Of a stretch of 64,000 nt of DNA, positions 1-11,299 are shown piece after piece (within the stretch, counting starts at the first letter, position 1; every line of letters begins with the position of its first letter). The notes under the pieces were generated by a model, which saw nothing but the letters and a program-made list of their open reading frames with translations, was not told the DNA's origin and ran no database searches. A program made the position numbers and the translations under genes. This DNA is from Pontederia crassipes (taxonomy: Eukaryota; Streptophyta; Magnoliopsida; Commelinales; Pontederiaceae), in contig CM060197.1 of NCBI GenBank assembly GCA_030549335.1, forward strand, positions 16,380,501 through 16,444,500, read 5' to 3'.

Positions 1-177
1 TGGCACAAGTTATCAGCAGGCCAAATTTTCAAGAAAGTGAAATTGAAGATGGGCAGCTAGATCAGATTGTAGAGCAAGTTTCTGTAATAATTTCCATTGA
101 AGACCCATTGCAAAGGTGCCTAATGTTTGATCACTTGAAGGAGCTAGAAGATCCAGAGGCCATGGCATGCAAATGAA
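1..177 (+). pseudogene. Protease tail and PR-RT linker remnant, Athila copy 1
   Basis: The sequence matches 25858-26027 of the nested copy (the end of the protease region and the start of the linker). At about 172 it jumps to a point equivalent to about 26533 of that copy, so roughly 500 bp of linker and the N-terminal RT segment are missing. The reading frame ends in a stop (TGA near 174) at the junction. This is a deletion derivative with no separate product. Confidence 0.75.
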
Positions 178-738
178 TTGATATCCACCAGGACAGTCAC
201 ATGTTGGAGAATGTGTATTGATTTTAGAAAATTGAACAAGGCAACCAGGAAGGACCACTTCCCACTTCCCTTCATTGATCAGATGCTTGAGAGGTTGGCT
301 AAGCATTCCCATTTTTGTTATTTGGATGGCTATTCAGGCTTCCTGCAGATTTCAATCCATCCACAAGACCAGCACAAGACTACTTTCACTTGTCCATATA
401 GGACATTTGCATATAGGAGGATGCCATTTGGATTGTGCAATGCCCCTGCCACATTTCAGAGATGCATGATGTCCATCTTTTCAGATTTCATTGAGGACAT
501 TATGGAGGTGTTTATGGATGATTTTTCAGTTTATGGGGATTCCTTAAAGGCTTGTTTGAAAAATTTGACAAAGGTGCTACAAAGGTGCAGGGAATCCAAT
601 TTGATTCTGAATTGGGAAAAGTGCCACTTCATGGTTCAAGAGGGGGTTGTGTTGGGCCACATTGTATCTAGTAGAGGGATTGAAATGGACAAAGCAAACA
701 TTGAGGTCATTGAGAAGCTACCACCTCCAAAGAATTGA
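178..738 (+). pseudogene. Reverse transcriptase fingers/palm remnant, Athila copy 1
   Basis: An open stretch of 186 codons has no credible ATG of its own; it is the middle of a polyprotein. It shows the RT motifs WRMCIDFRKLNKAT, DGYSGFLQI and RMPFGLCNAPATFQ, and the catalytic box VFMDDFSVYG, with both aspartates intact. It ends at PPPKN because one base is lost relative to the nested copy at 27117-27126. RT would copy element RNA to cDNA in virus-like particles. The N-terminal part is deleted, so it cannot be functional. Confidence 0.9.
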
Positions 739-1366
739 AGGCTATAAGGAGTTTCTTGGGTCATGTTGGATTCTACAGGAGGTTCATTAAAAACTTTTCA
801 TTGATTACCAGACCCCTCACAAGAAGGTTTTTAACCAATTGAAGGAAGCCCTCATTTCAGCTCCTATAGTGCAACCATCAGATTGGTCCCTACCCTTTGA
901 AATCATGTGTGATGCCTCTGATCAAGCAGTAGGGGCAGTCCTGGGACAAACCAAGAATAAAAAGCATTATGTCATTTGCTATGCTTGCAAGACATTGGAT
1001 GAAGCCCAAGTCAACTATGCCACCACTGAAAAGGAACTATTGGCTATAGTGTTTGCATTTGATAAATTCAGGTCTTATCTAATTGGAGCCAAGGTAGTTG
1101 TCTACACTGATCACCAAGCAGTGAGGCACCTAATCAGCAAGAAGGAATCAAAGCCAAGGCTAATCAGATGGATATTATTGCTACAAGAATTTGATGTGAA
1201 AATTAGGGATAAAAGAGGGACAGAAAACTTGGTTGCTGACCACTTGTCAAGAATGGAAGGAATTCAGGATTCTCCATCAATCCCTATCAATGATTCCTTC
1301 CCTGATGACTTCCTAATGGCCATATCAGCTGCCCCAACTCCTTGGTATGCTGACATTGTCAATTAA
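739..1366 (+). pseudogene. RT thumb and RNase H remnant, Athila copy 1
   Basis: After the frameshift the thumb/connection segment continues, but about 50 bp present in the nested copy (around 27210-27260) are missing at about 830. The RNase H part is well preserved: [14 protein letters not shown] (first Asp), TEKELLA (Glu) and [11 protein letters not shown] (Asp), followed by ADHLSRMEG, which leads towards integrase. The frame stops at TAA (1363-1365) where the nested copy reads Tyr-Met. RNase H would remove the RNA strand during reverse transcription. Confidence 0.88.
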
Positions 1367-2089
1367 TTGGCATGTGGAGTCACTCCTTCTGATTACACCT
1401 ACCAGCAGAAAAAAAAATTTTTCCATGACTTGAAGGACTTCTATTGGGATGATCCACTCTTGTTCAAGAAGTCCCCTGATGGCATTTTCAGAAGGTGTGT
1501 GCCAAAAGCTGAATTCCAATCCATTTTGCATGAATGCAACTCATCTCCATATGGTGGGCATGGAGCCACTTAGAAAACAGCAGCCAAGGTTCTCCAATCT
1601 GATTTCTATTGGCCCTCCTTATTCAAAGATGCTCATATATATGTCAAAAGTTGTGATGTGTGCCAAAGAGCAGGATCAATTTCCAGGAGGAATGAAATGC
1701 CACAGAATGGGATCCTAGAAGTTGAAATTTTTGATGTTTGGGGCATTGATTACATGGAACCCTTCCCTAGCTCCTTTGGATACAAATTCATATTGTTGGT
1801 TGTCGATTATGTGTCCAAGTGGATAGAAGCCATCCCCACAAAAGTTGCTGATTCCAGGGCTGTTATCAAGTTGTTCAAGGATACAATTTTCCCAAGATTT
1901 GAAATTCCAAGGGTGGTTATCAGTGATGGAGGTAGCCACTTCATAGAAAGGTGTTTTGAGAACCTCCTAAGCAAGTATGGGGTAAAGCATAAGGTTTCAA
2001 CAGCCTACCACCCTCAAACTAATGGCCAAGCTAAAATTTCAAATAGGGAAATTAAGGCCATTTTGGAACAAAACAGCTTCCTTGACTAG
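1367..2089 (+). pseudogene. Integrase N-terminal and catalytic domain remnant, Athila copy 1
   Basis: The frame is interrupted by a stop in the zinc-binding domain at 1570-1572 (GAT-stop-KT, where the nested copy has Gln). The remainder keeps the HHCC cysteines (SCDVCQRAG). Core motifs: WGIDYMEP keeps the first catalytic Asp (1748-1750) and VISDGGSHF keeps the second. The third acidic residue is lost: NGQAKISN has Lys at 2033-2035 where the nested copy has Glu. A +1 shift in an A-rich run near 2066-2073 ends the frame at 2089. DNA strand transfer should therefore be abolished twice over. Confidence 0.88.
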
Positions 2090-2639
2090 AAAGGATTGGA
2101 GTTTGAAGTTGAATGAGGCACTTTGGACCTACAGGACAGCATATAAATCCCCAATTGGTGTCTCCCCATACAAGTTGGTTTTTGGAAAAACATGCCACTT
2201 GCCAATTGAACTCAAACACAAGGCATATTGGGCTATGAAGGCACTAAATTTTGATATGCATGCTTGTGGACAGAAAAGACTCCTACAAATTGATGAATTG
2301 GATGAGATTAGGCTCAATGCCTACCATAATTCAGAATTCTACAAGGAAAGGACCAAGATGTGGCATGATAGTAGAATTATGAAGAAGGATTTCAAAGTTG
2401 GAGACCTTGTATTGTTGTTCAATTCAAGACTCAAGTTATTTCCTGGAAAGTTGAAGTCTAGATGGAGTGGACCCTTCAAAGTCTACAAGGTTTATCCTTT
2501 TGGGGCTGTGGACCTTGTCAATGACAATGCTGACATATTCAAGGTCAATGGACAAAGATTGAAGTTATACAACCTCACAGCCATGGATTCAACTAAGGAG
2601 GTACTGATTTTGAAAGATCCCCTACAATTGCCTAGCTGA
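2090..2639 (+). pseudogene. Integrase C-terminal domain remnant, Athila copy 1
   Basis: The frame resumes after the +1 shift with [48 protein letters not shown] and [29 protein letters not shown] (the GPF/Y-type module of gypsy integrases). It ends at TGA 2637-2639. The apparent start near 2022 is only the shifted frame reading back into the catalytic domain. No chromodomain follows, consistent with Athila/Tat and unlike element D in this window. Confidence 0.87.
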
Positions 2640-4152
2640 ACTCCAATGCAACAATGTCTAGCCTAAGAAATTAAAGTAGGGCACTTCTTGGGAGGTAACC
2701 CAAGCCATTTTATAACTAATCTTTCTGTTTTGCAGGAATAAAATCAGGGAGGAATCAGATCAATCCACAAATTTTCGTTTAGGGAGTACCCCTACCCTCA
2801 TTTTTTATTTTCTCACTGAATTTCCAACGATAACTGATATTATCTTTTCCTTCATGCTGCAATTATTATATTGACATCTGAATTATCATTCATATCAGTT
2901 ATCCAAATCCATCATTGCCGAAATTCAGTGAATTTCAATGCATTTTATTGAATTGTGCACCCCAAAAATTTGATATTGCAGATTTCATTGATAACCTTTA
3001 TTTCTCTATAGAAATGGTTGCAAATCAAGTAGTATGGATCACCTAAGGACTCTGATTGAGATGCAAGAACCATTGGAAGGGATCAAATGCAAAATTCCAT
3101 GAATTTCATACCCTCCCAACCCTCTCCCTTGCCTATATTTTCACCATTGTGGACAGTGCTGAGAATAAGCGTGGGGGAGGAAATCTGGTGCTTTTCTAAA
3201 CTTTACACCATGTTTTAAATCTATTTTAATGCCCATATCATCTCCACCAAATTATTACTGTTTGAACAAGTTATCATTAGTTATCACTGATTATCAATTT
3301 TTGGGCTCAATTCGATTCTTGCCTTCATTTTAACTCTAAAATGGATGAAATACTTCATCATGATAGTTAGTACACTCCAATACCAAGTGGCCAATTTGGC
3401 CATTAGTCTTTTTGCTTTAATTGACTTATCAATTCAGATGCATTTGAATTAAATTTCAGCTGAAAATTTTTCCTTTTGTGGGTAAAACTAGCTGACATTC
3501 ATGGATTAAATTGAAAGTAGAAGATGTCTAGAAGGGAGTCAAGGTTCTTGCTACCATGTTAAATAGGAAAACTTGACTTTTTGGACCAAGGGACCTAAAC
3601 CTTATTTGAGTTTGAACTATTGCTCACTTCATGAACAAAATAGAAAAAAGAAAAATGGAGAAAAAGAAAAAGTAAAAAGTTACATTTTGCATTGCATGCA
3701 TGCATAAATAAAGAGAGTGAAATTCCAAAAAGGAACCTCTCCTAAATAAAGCCAGGATTTTTATCCTGTGACTAGCATGAATAAAAATCAGGCCTTGACC
3801 TGTTTACTTGCATTTTCATGAATAAAAGTTAGGTTTTAAACCTGCTTAAGCAGTGGAAAATATGTTCATGAAGTGATTTGTAGTTCAACCCCTTTGTAAA
3901 GTTGACAATCCCTGAAATTCAAACTTGTTACTACTAGTACTTCTTCCATAGCTTAAATTTGCTTTAGCCTCTGTGATTCCTTAGCTAGAAACTCAAGTTT
4001 TTGGAAAGAATGAGGTGTTGGCAAAGTGGAAAACTCATTGAACTTAAATCAGCTAATTTTTTTAATTCATTTGTAGACTATTAATTCAAGTTTATCCTTA
4101 ATTTCTGAATGTTTTGCTTGAGGACAAGCAAAACGCTAAGCTTGGGAGAGTT
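2640..4152 (+). other. Non-coding 3' internal region of Athila copy 1
   Basis: There is no ORF of note in the place where some Athila elements carry an env-like gene. The sequence is closely matched by 29071-29319 plus 32668-33972 in the composite. It contains a pyrimidine-rich block (about 3108-3135), a purine block GTGGGGGAGGAAA (about 3171-3183), an A/G-rich stretch (3640-3680), and the terminal purine tract next to the LTR. Confidence 0.8.
4144..4152 (+). other. Polypurine tract of Athila copy 1
   Basis: GGGAGAG followed by TT lies directly before the LTR at 4153. The equivalent in the composite is GGGGGAG at 33964-33970. This is the expected plus-strand priming site. Confidence 0.75.
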
Positions 4153-6773
4153 TGATCACTAGCTGATCACAATAGGTTTTTATCCCATTTTAGTTTCATT
4201 TCACCCATATCGAGCCCTTATTTTGCCTAACTTTTGGCCAAATATGCTTGGAATGCATGGATTATGATAACTAGTTGATGTTTCTCATTTTATACTTAAT
4301 TCCATGTGCATAGAGGTTCTGAAATGCTAAAATCCATAAATATGTCAATTCTATTTCAAGTTATCATTTTTTGGGCAAGTTATCACTCCAATGTGCAAAG
4401 TTATCATTTTTCTAGTTTATCTGATTTCTAGTGATTATCTTGCCCTAAATCTCATGCCATCATGAATTAATCATATTTGGATGATCATATTTCAACTTAT
4501 GCAAAGTTATCATTCCATTTCACAAGTTATCATTTTTTAGTGTCAAGCTATCGTTTTAGGGCAAAACTGTCATTTTGATTTGCAAGGCTATCAATTCTCC
4601 ATAAAAACATTAGGAAATTATTATATTATTGTCCTAAATCCTTACTGCTCTGATTTGATCACATTTGGACAACCACAATAAAAGTTATTACAAGTTATCA
4701 TTTTTATGGCATCAAGTTATCGTTTTTGGCACCAAAGTTATCATTCCTATGAAATTTTATCCACATTTGATATCTGACCTCATTCACATGCCATCGTAAT
4801 TCCTTTGATGCCTTCAATGCTTTGAACCACTCATATTTGGACATTTTGTTCTGAAATATGCAAAGTTATCATTCCGGGTTCAAAAGTTATCATTTTCAAC
4901 TATGGATTTCATTCCTGCACAACACCAAATCCCATTTGATGATAGGGCTGATAATTATTGTTGTTCTAATCCTTATTTGTTAGAATCCTATTCAAGGACT
5001 TTGATGCTTGCTGTTTTGGCCTTTCTAGCAGGGAAAAGAGGGCTGCACAAAGAGGAAAAAGGAGGGGGGACCACTTGCTTTTTTACTGTCCAAAAAGCTG
5101 TCACTGCAGATATTTTCTGGACCAGGACACTTGGCATGATCAAAGCACAAGGGAACCTTCCTATCTGCATCCAAGGTGTAGGAAGGTCATACATAAGCTG
5201 AGAAACTAGAAGGAAGAGAGGGGGGGCTGGCCATTTGCAGGGTTTTGGAGCAGGAAGGAAGCAAGGGTTTGGAGCAGAAGTGAAGTTGCAATTCTGATTC
5301 CTGTCGACAGCCATTAATTGAGGATGACTTATATCAGTTTCCCCTTCTATTTTGTATCAAATTTTGTAATTATGAGGAGTTAAATCCCATTCCTCCTATG
5401 ATAGGGTAGCAGTTTAGTTTAATTGTGGATGGATTTGAAAAAATCTGATTTCCTGCATTGATTTCTGAATTTTGATTTCTAAATCTATTTTATATGAATC
5501 TGTTCTTGTCATTGTAAGATCCTACTTGTAAATTGACAACTGAGAGGTTGTCCTTTGATCTATTCTTGTTCAGAAATGAATCAAGAACCAATGGCATTTT
5601 CTAGGTTCAAACCCAATTAAGAATCTGAATTTCCTGATTGCTGAATTCTGATTTTCTGAATTCATAGAATCTGTTTTATCATTGTGAAGTCCTGATTGTA
5701 TTGACAACTGAGAGGTTGCCTTATGGTTTCATTGTTGCTCAGAAACGAGTCAAGAGGCAATGGTACTTTCTAAGGTTTCAATCCCTGAATTGTTGCAAAC
5801 TTTTCATTGCTGAATTTCCTGAATTTCCATTGTTGATTTCCTGAAATTTGTGAAATTTGCCTTGTTATTGTTAAACCCTTGATTTCATTTAATCACTGAG
5901 AGGTGTACCTAAGGTTTTCTTGTTGTTCAGAGATGGACCAAGAGGCAATTGCATGTGCTGAGTTCCCATATGTAATTATGTGCTGATTTTATCCAATTCA
6001 TTAGTGAAAATGTGGATTTCATTTCCATTTGCAGCTGAAAGGCTGTTTTAAAATCCTCTTGCAGTTTAGAGATAAACCAAGAAGCATTAGCACTAATGTT
6101 GAATTGATTTCATTCCTGTTTAGTTAATTGAAGTAATTCCCTCATATTTAAAGTGCAATTGATTGTTATCATTTCATATTTCACTAAATTGCCAAAAAAA
6201 TCAGCAAGGATCTTGAGTTTGAGCCTAATGATAACTTGATATTCAGTGGGGATCCTCCTCTAATTCAACCTGGCTAACAATTATATGACAATATATTTAT
6301 TAGTTTTGGACTAATTGAGCTGTGAGAGCAGCCATGTTTAAGGTTGAATCAGATTTGACTAAAAATTGCATAACTTGTTCCATTCCATCCATTATTAAAT
6401 TATATGAACCCCAATTCCTAGGAGAACCTTCCTCATTGATAGATAAACTCTTTTAGCCCTTAGTTTAGCATTTATAATTCAGTTTTGATAAACTTTCAAA
6501 AGTTCAAAAACAGTTATCATTTGGTCACTTCTAAAAATCTGTTTTATGAAATCTTTAATTTCCTGAAATTGTAACTTTTAGTTTAGGCTAGTCTAGATTG
6601 TTTTAGGGAATTTTTGGCTTCAAATCGCTGTGGATACGACATTTGGGTATATTACAATTGACCTGTATACTTGCAGTAGAGAGTGAATTAGGGAGTTAAA
6701 TTAAAAATTGAAAAATATCAATTTTGACCCAAAAATCAGTAAGTTATCCCTACACTCCTCAATTTCACCATCA
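4153..6773 (+). repeat. 3' LTR of Athila copy 1
   Basis: 2621 bp, TG...CA. The first part (about 4360-4900) is packed with AAGTTATCATT-like words. The second part (about 5540-6090) has four diverged units built on CTGAGAGGTTG and a CAGAAATGAATCAAGA-like word. The last 300 bp include GGATACGACATTTGGGT and a conserved end. Bases 6774-6778 (ATGAG) are the right target-site copy; its partner lies outside the window. An ORF at 4902-5201 runs across LTR promoter sequence and is not a gene. Confidence 0.93.
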
Positions 6774-6778
6774 ATGAG

Positions 6779-6889
6779 TTGACTAGTCAAAGTCCTACTT
6801 TTGGTCAATATGACGTACACGTAAGGATGACCCGTAATGTTCTCGAAGTGTATTCATCACGTGGCGGGGTGCGATTTGGGGGCGTTACA
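6779..6889 (+). repeat. 3' end of an E-family LTR interrupted by Athila copy 1
   Basis: It ends GCGATTTGGGGGCGTTACA and contains CACGTGGC. Its reverse complement matches the first bases of the E-family LTRs at 11300 and 45922 (TGTAACGCCCCCAAATCGC). Only the terminal 111 bp remain; the rest should lie left of Athila copy 1, outside the window. Sense is plus, as for the solo LTR at 57633-60470. Confidence 0.7.
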
Positions 6890-7330
6890 CTTATCTTTTC
6901 TCCTTTTCAAGAGGTAAGGCATACCTCCTTCACTCCTAAACTTTCACTTGTCTCTTCTTTGCTCAAGAGGTAAGACACAACCTCTTTTCACTCAGGAGCT
7001 AAACAACTATTAAAATATCATAATAACACTCAACAATCTCTCTTTTACAATTTGGAACCTCACACAAGAGTAAGAGAGAAAGAATTGAAAGATTTGCAAC
7101 TTGAAGCTGAACTTCTCAAATGTTCTTCCCACTTTTACTTGGAAGTCTTTTTCATTCCTACATCTTTGGGACATCTTTTATAGTCTTCTTAACTCCATTT
7201 AGCCGTTGGAATTTGTTTCCTAATTTTGAGGATAAAATATGATCATTATATTGCATTCTGCGCGCTGACTGGTCGAGTGCCCTGCACTATTTTAAGCATA
7301 ACGTTTTACACAATTATCTAATCTCGAATG
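6890..7330 (-). repeat. Degenerate Sirevirus-like copia LTR fragment
   Basis: Words such as CTTTGCTCAAGAGGTAAG, CACAACCTCTTTT and TTTTATAGTCTTC appear in the same order as in the Sirevirus LTR at 13360-13610, at much lower similarity. On that basis it is an older relative on the minus strand. Boundaries are uncertain and no terminal TG/CA was located. Confidence 0.42.
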
Positions 7331-9600
7331 CGATCATAGGTAAATATTAATTCAAAGTTGAGAATAGAAAATTATCCATTTCTAATAAAACATTTTACAC
7401 CTTTATTATTTTATACTTAACTTTTCATATCAGCATCCAAATGAGATGATATTTGATTCTCTACAAAGATAAGAGAATTATCTATAACTTTTATATTAAC
7501 CCATTAATGTAAATCTCGTGGGAACATAAATAAATATTAATCAAAAGTTTAATACATGAAGTAACTCATTTCTATTTAAAATTTTTCTGCATTTGAAATA
7601 TATCTCTAATTTTTCGAGGTTTGTATCATCAAAACATAATTATATAGGGCATAAAAACTTTGCTCCGACATATCATAAGTTATCAAATCACTTTCACACA
7701 AATAAAAGCAACTCAAATATCAACATTAAACTTCACACGTGTCATTGCACATACTCAACATAGAAAGAGCTTCATAATCATGAGTCTCGAATATGTAGAG
7801 CATTGCATGGTTATCCTTTCAAGGAGGTTTACTAGATTTTCCTCCTTTCACTTATAGCTTGATGATTTCTTAAAAGCAATAATGCTATTTCACTTTCCAA
7901 ATAATAATAATAATAATAATATGCAATGCATGCTCATGATGCATGAATACTTGTTCACCTTAAAAGGCATATAATCCTTTCTAGTTAATGTCTATTTGCA
8001 GATATTTATATTCATATACTATTTCACACTTGGAACTATTCAATTTTTCTAACTTGACTAGGTGCTGTCTTAGAATTCCATATTGATTATCTAGTAATAA
8101 CTAATTCACAACTTCTTAATCGCGAGATCAAATCTTATGATTCTAGATGAATTTGAAACTAGTGTCCAACCTATAAATATCATTAACTATTTAGTGGGTA
8201 ATTCATAAAAGTGTAGGCAATTTGACTTAGGATTTATATTTTGGCAAATTGTATGATACTGAAAGAATAATTTATTTCTTTCTTCAATACTTGTCCATTT
8301 GATGAGATCCTAATTTTCCAACAAACTAGACTTCAATAGTATTTAGGAATAAAAATTTAAAATTTAATTACTTGTATACTCTTCTAACAAAAATAGTCAA
8401 TTCGACTTGAGATTTGTCCATATTCCACAGACAACAAAAGTCAAGCAGGATGAAAAGTTCATTTCTTCATATATACAATTCAAAGTAGATGATTCCACTT
8501 TTCTTGAACCATTGCGAAGTCTAATAAGCATACCCAAATTTTAAACCCAATTCATACTATATTATCATGACCTAATTTACAAAGTGGACCTATTTCTGAC
8601 GCGGGATAGAACAAGTGACCAATGATGATAGATTCATAACTTCCTCTATGAAAATTTTTTAGATGATTCTAGTTACGTCGAAAGGATCAACTTTAAGAAT
8701 TTATGGAGGATGAACCATGTAGAAATGATCATCTAAATTGGAAGGTAAATTTCATATCAGGGGGCAAGTGACCTTGACGAATTTCTTCAGGCTGTTCGGC
8801 TAAGGATTTTCCCTTGAAAATTTTTAGGCTACTAGCGGATAAGATTATTTGATTTATATATGTTTTACAGAATTTTATCATGTCATATGTCGATTTATAA
8901 AAATATAATACTAAGCAGTTGCTGAGATGCTTGCTTCAGCTACTTGAAACTCTATTGGTTAAAATGAAGGACCAATCATTTTTATTTGTTATAAACTAAT
9001 ATTTAACCTATAATTAATCTTAAATAATCATAGTTAAACATATGTATTATAATATTTACAAATATTAAATTTTTAATCTTATATAGTTTCTTTATAACGC
9101 TTATCAAAATTATCATAATGCTTTAATCCAAATGTTAATTACTACATGAAAACACGACTATATAAGCATCTAGCTACTTTAATATGCTAATTAGAAGCAT
9201 GATTGTGCAAAAATAATGTTTGTTGAGTACATCCATGACAATTGCTTCCATCTTGTTTGTACACTAATTTCTGAATATTAGACCTTTAAACTCATCCGTG
9301 TTCAGATCATGCAAGATAGCATACAATCAATCAAATAAGAGCCTCAATGTTGGAAACATAAGTGCATACCAAACTTATACATTTTCACTTTAAATTTTTA
9401 TTATGATTTTTTTAATTCACTTTTTTGTTCATTTTTTCATTTGATATGATACTCACGTGCTTCTCCATATTGTGCAAGGTGGTTCATGTAACAAAATTTT
9501 GAACGACGAATCCTAGAGCAGCTGCCCTTAGGTTATCATGCAAGAATTTCTTACGGATCTAATCACTCTGACACACCAAAGTTTTAGATAACACATTTAT
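7331..9600. other. AT-rich unassigned sequence
   Basis: No coding region, RNA gene or recognisable transposon end was found. Two stretches about 190 bp apart (around 7338-7410 and 7525-7600) share AAATATTAAT...CATTTCTA-type words and may be a diverged duplication. The small ORF at 7660-7857 has no recognisable motif and is probably chance. Confidence 0.5.
7900..7921. repeat. (AAT)n microsatellite
   Basis: About seven uninterrupted AAT units in AT-rich sequence. Confidence 0.9.
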
Positions 9601-9622
9601 AGTTATTTTTTTCATTTCTTTT

Positions 9623-9641
9623 TGTGTGTGTGTGTGTGGTT

Positions 9642-9673
<32 letters not shown>
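9623..9673. repeat. (GT)n followed by a 31-base G run
   Basis: Alternating TG from 9623 to 9639 is followed after GTTC by an unbroken run of 31 G (9643-9673). The flanks are AT-rich. Such a run can form G-quadruplexes, and its exact length is hard to sequence. Confidence 0.9.
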
Positions 9674-9675
<2 letters not shown>

Positions 9676-10175
9676 CAATTAAATCTCTTTTTTCCTTTTT
9701 ATCTTATTTTTGCTTTATTGTAAGCTCAATAAATACTTAAGCGTTCAACAAAAAGGCAATTATTATCAAGACTAAAGAAAGATAAAAAGATGAACATGAG
9801 CAAGAATTTGTCATCCAAGTATTCATATTTCTACTTAGCAACATTCACATTCCAAATATCCAATATTGAGGTGATAAAAGATAAAATAATATGCTTCAAA
9901 TTTCGTTATTAACATCATGTCCTTGAATAAAGTCTGAAAATAAGAAGATATTAAGACATGTAAAATAAAGATGTATTTTTTAAAAATATTTTCAAAATTT
10001 TGAACTTTATGTTTATTGATTTTCAATATGGAATGCAAATTAAATATGCAAACATGAAATAAAACATTATAAGAACGTATGCATGAAAAGATAGACATGA
10101 TAAATGAAAATGCAAATTCTTTCAAACTTGAACTCAACACCCAGTGTTGAAAATCAAACTATAAAAGGAAAGTAT
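9674..10175. other. AT-rich unassigned sequence next to the CACTA end
   Basis: A 101-codon minus-strand ORF (9835-10140) is Phe/Ile/Tyr-rich with no motif and looks like AT-rich chance coding. Nothing else was seen. Confidence 0.5.
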
Positions 10176-10670
10176 CATTACAAGAAAATAGCTTATTACA
10201 AACGGTCAGAACCGTCTGTAATTTGACCAAAACCGTCGGAAATGACATGTTTCGATAGGTTTTCCGACGGATAGCGTCCATGCGAAAATGAGGCATCGCA
10301 AATGATTTGCGACGGTTATTTCTGAACCGTCGACATCTTCGATGGTCCATTTGGCAGGCACGGCCGTCGAACGTTGAACATTTAATATGATTTGAGCCGT
10401 CGATATGTATCGACGATTTGAACTATCGATACTATCGACGGTTCAAACTGTCGAAAATTCATATCGACGGTTTTAGCCGTCGACTCGACAGTTGAGTTTC
10501 GACGGCTCAAACTGTCGTTAATTTTTTTATGGTTAAAACCGTCGATTCTTAGCGATGATTGAGACCGTCTATAAGCTTGCACGGACGGTTAGAACCATCG
10601 AGAAGTATCGAAAAAATTAATTGTCAATGATTTATTTTTTTCTATTTTTTACCGTCGGAAATAATAAAAA
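10176..10670. mobile_element. CACTA (CMC/En-Spm) transposon end with subterminal repeats
   Basis: The end CATTACAAGAAAATAGC differs by one base from the usual CACTACAAGAAA terminus. It is followed by about 450 bp of inverted and direct copies of CGACGGTT/AACCGTCG (for example CGACGGTTTTAGCCGTCG near 10465). In this superfamily such subterminal arrays are where the element's DNA-binding protein attaches. The other terminus was not found in the window. The preceding TAT (10173-10175) would be one copy of the 3 bp target duplication. Confidence 0.75.
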
Positions 10671-11294
10671 AATGGCAGAAATTGGCTGTCCAAACAGATA
10701 ATACAACAAAGGATCCATTTGGATCATAATATCTAACACAACAATTGTCCATCACATAATGTCCAAACACAACATAACATCACATACATCAACACAACAC
10801 ATAATATCCAAACATAAGAAATTCAACACAACACATAATATCCAAACATGATAAAGAAAGGCAAATTTTAAAAAGTGCAAAGAAAAAAATACAACCTGAT
10901 ATAATGTGGAAGTTGGAGGGAGAAGCCATATGGACGTTGTTGATACATCTAGTCTGTAGTCAAATGTAATGTGAAGATGCCCAATAAACTCTTTTTTCCT
11001 TTGTCACATGTCGTGAAACTTGTCTAACCATTATGGTATGAAATAACGAGTCATGGTGACAAGATTACGATGTTCATAGAGATCGTGGTGTCATCTTTTC
11101 TTCACCGAAGATAATGAGTCATGAATACAAGATAATTGTCAATGAGAAAAGTAACTTTCTATCTTTTCTAGTTGTACGACTTGTTATATTAATGTAATGA
11201 CCCTTATGCTACAGATGCATTCTGGTATTGCATCCTCAAAGGCAAATGGCTAGTGGAATATCATGGATAACAGCATTGAGCAACTCTTCGAAAC
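10671..11294. other. Likely CACTA interior, no recognisable gene
   Basis: Sequence rich in CACAACA/CATAATATCCAAACA words (10730-10850) follows the subterminal array, then mixed sequence to the element E insertion point. CACTA elements often have a 3' untranslated stretch here. No transposase motif was seen. It continues across element E at 54532. Confidence 0.4.
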
Positions 11295-11299
11295 GTAAG

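Larger units (their letters stand above)
1..6773 (+). mobile_element. Athila/Tat-clade Ty3/gypsy retrotransposon, copy 1 (5' end outside window)
   Basis: The order is pol remnant, about 1.5 kb of non-coding 3' internal sequence, a polypurine tract, then a 2621 bp LTR. The LTR starts TGATCACTAGCTGATCAC and ends in CACCATCA. The 5' LTR, gag and most of the protease lie to the left of the window. The same internal order recurs in the composite at 20985-39281, which allows the breaks to be mapped by comparison. Pol order (RT, RNase H, integrase) is that of Ty3/gypsy; RT and integrase wording are Athila-like. Not autonomous. Confidence 0.93.

Noticed and set aside
4902..5201. Open frame of 99 codons in the Athila LTR
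   Set aside because: It spans the promoter region of the LTR, other family LTRs do not keep the frame, and no protein motif is present.
9835..10140. 101-codon minus-strand ORF as a gene
   Set aside because: AT-driven composition and no motif, promoter or conservation evidence.
10196..10620. CRISPR-like array
   Set aside because: Repeats are short, inverted as well as direct, irregularly spaced, and next to a CACTA terminus in plant DNA.
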